A program made the position numbers and the translations under genes. This document shows positions 4,887 to 5,565 of a DNA stretch of 5,565 bases, piece by piece; the first letter of the stretch is position 1, and the number at the start of each line of letters is the position of its first letter. The notes beneath the pieces were generated by a model. It worked only from the letters and a program-made list of their open reading frames with translations. It searched no databases and was not told the DNA's origin. Source of the DNA: an uncultured bacterium. Lineage in GTDB: Bacteria; Bacillota; Clostridia; Oscillospirales; Oscillospiraceae. The DNA lies in the NCBI GenBank assembly GCA_905214155.1, contig CAJMLC010000133.1:1-5565 (forward strand). Reading direction: 5' to 3'.

Positions 4887-5565
4887 TTACTTCGTCTCCT
4901 TCGCGGTCTCGGTCAGACCGGCGGCGAGACCGGCCAGGCCCTGGATCTCACTCGGAATGATGATCTTCGTGGCCTTGCCGTCAGCGACCTTCTGCATCGC
5001 CTCGAGGGCCTTGAGCTTGATAACCTGATCATTCGGGGCCTGCTCGTTCAAAAGGGCAAGGGAATCCGCCATGGCCTTCTGCACGGCAAGAATTGCCTGC
5101 GCTTCACCGTCGGCCCGCAGGATCGCGGCCTGCTTCTCGGCCTCGGCGCGGAGGATGGCCGCCTGCTTTTCAGCGTCGGCCTTCAGGATCGCGGCTTCCT
5201 TCTCGCCTTCGGCGACGAGGACCTGGCTGCGCTTCGTGCCTTCGGCCTGCAAAATCGCCTGGCGGCGGTCACGTTCGGCCTTCATCTGCTTTTCCATGGA
5301 ATTCTGGATGTCCTGCGGCGGCAGGATGTTCTTCAGCTCGACGCGGTTGACCTTGATGCCCCAGGGATCGGTCGCCTCGTCGAGGATCGCGCGCATCTTG
5401 GTGTTGATGACGTCGCGGGACGTGAGGGTCTGATCGAGTTCGAGATCGCCGATGATGTTGCGGAGCGTCGTGGCCGTCAGGGTCTCCATGGCCATCATCG
5501 GGTGCTCCACACCGTAGGCATAGAGCTTCGGGTCGGTGATCTGGAAGTAGACGACGGTGTCGATC
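4887..5565 (-). CDS. SPFH/band-7 domain protein (stomatin/flotillin-like), N-terminus outside window
   Basis: The reading frame is open to the right edge, so the 5' part is missing; about 226 C-terminal residues are visible. A GTG at 5508-5510 is only an internal valine, since the upstream codons (…DTVVYFQITDPKLYAYG) are also typical SPFH sequence. Visible parts in order are the end of the band-7 domain (ATTLRNIIGDLELDQTLTSR, then WGIKVNRVELKNILPPQDIQ), a basic helix (MKAERDRRQ), five 11-residue coiled-coil repeats rich in Ala/Glu/Lys, a helix with QAPNDQVIKLKALEAMQKVADG, and a C-terminal KIIIPSEIQGLAGLAAGL segment. Family members have an N-terminal membrane anchor and form large ring-shaped oligomers that organise membrane microdomains and act with proteases or NfeD proteins. 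Here no NfeD gene follows; instead the DUF6440-like gene starts 1 bp downstream. Family is certain, precise role not. Confidence 0.92.
   Translation of the reverse strand, partial: IDTVVYFQITDPKLYAYGVEHPMMAMETLTATTLRNIIGDLELDQTLTSRDVINTKMRAILDEATDPWGIKVNRVELKNILPPQDIQNSMEKQMKAERDRRQAILQAEGTKRSQVLVAEGEKEAAILKADAEKQAAILRAEAEKQAAILRADGEAQAILAVQKAMADSLALLNEQAPNDQVIKLKALEAMQKVADGKATKIIIPSEIQGLAGLAAGLTETAKETK
5091..5255 (-). repeat. Five 33-bp in-frame repeats encoding a hendecad coiled coil
   Basis: Inside the SPFH gene five consecutive 33-bp units encode 11-residue repeats: ILQAEGTKRSQ, VLVAEGEKEAA, ILKADAEKQAA, ILRAEAEKQAA and ILRADGEAQAI. The central units are similar at the DNA level too (AGGAT recurs on the plus strand at 5119, 5152 and 5185). 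The 11-residue period is that of a right-handed, nearly straight coiled coil, as in the long helical wall of SPFH rings. The near-identical middle units could allow gain or loss of copies by slippage. Confidence 0.85.

Noticed and set aside
4598..4960. A 120-codon plus-strand frame across the terminator and DUF6440-like gene
   Set aside because: It runs through the REP-like palindrome and terminator and is antisense to the coupled SPFH-DUF6440 genes.
5508..5510. GTG as the start of the SPFH gene
   Set aside because: Codons upstream to the window edge continue the conserved band-7 sequence, so this is an internal valine and the gene is partial.

Overview
The window looks like chromosome from a GC-rich, Gram-positive anaerobe of the Clostridia, most likely an Oscillospiraceae-type gut bacterium. 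Pointers are the strong AGGAGG-type ribosome binding sites, AT-rich intergenic DNA with sigma-A-like promoters against GC-rich genes, an epimerase of the type known from clostridial D-allulose (D-psicose) 3-epimerases, a small DUF6440-like protein, and a short GTAGGGGCC-type palindrome of a kind I associate with such genomes. The placement is inference; no rRNA or other marker is present.

Layout. Positions 1-93 hold the end of a minus-strand operon, with a strong intrinsic terminator at 32-62. At 94-978 (minus) lies a ketose 3-epimerase with all four metal ligands. At 1030-2067 (minus), 51 bp upstream of it, lies a zinc-dependent sorbitol-dehydrogenase-like MDR enzyme. These two probably form one transcript from a promoter at 2148-2176. 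The 249-bp AT-rich divergent region (2068-2316) holds that promoter, a good promoter in the other direction (2206-2234), and several palindromes. One palindrome lies almost exactly midway between the two -35 boxes. On the plus strand follow a second MDR polyol dehydrogenase (2317-3342) and a ROK-family winged-helix regulator (3461-4573). The regulator has its own promoter and a 15-bp perfect hairpin at its predicted transcript start. The region 4574-4687 holds a REP-like palindrome and a bidirectional terminator. On the minus strand beyond that are a 65-residue DUF6440-like protein (4688-4885) and, 1 bp upstream of it, the C-terminal part of an SPFH/band-7 (stomatin/flotillin-like) protein running off the right edge (4887-5565).

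How the genes may work together. Four genes form a compact carbohydrate module. Two NAD(P)-dependent dehydrogenases could interconvert polyols (or aldose/ketose alcohols) and ketoses, the epimerase could interconvert C3 epimers of the ketose (for example D-allulose/D-fructose or D-tagatose/D-sorbose), and the ROK protein could sense a sugar and control the divergent promoters. No transporter or kinase is visible, so uptake and phosphorylation must be encoded elsewhere. The exact substrates cannot be read from sequence. The SPFH-DUF6440 pair is a separate transcription unit of membrane-organising type with unknown partner function.

I found no CRISPR array, insertion sequence, tRNA, rRNA or prophage gene. 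The most unusual things are the symmetric regulatory architecture of the divergent region, the hairpin at the predicted 5' end of the ROK mRNA, the altered phosphate-binding motif of the ROK protein, and the tight SPFH-DUF6440 coupling.
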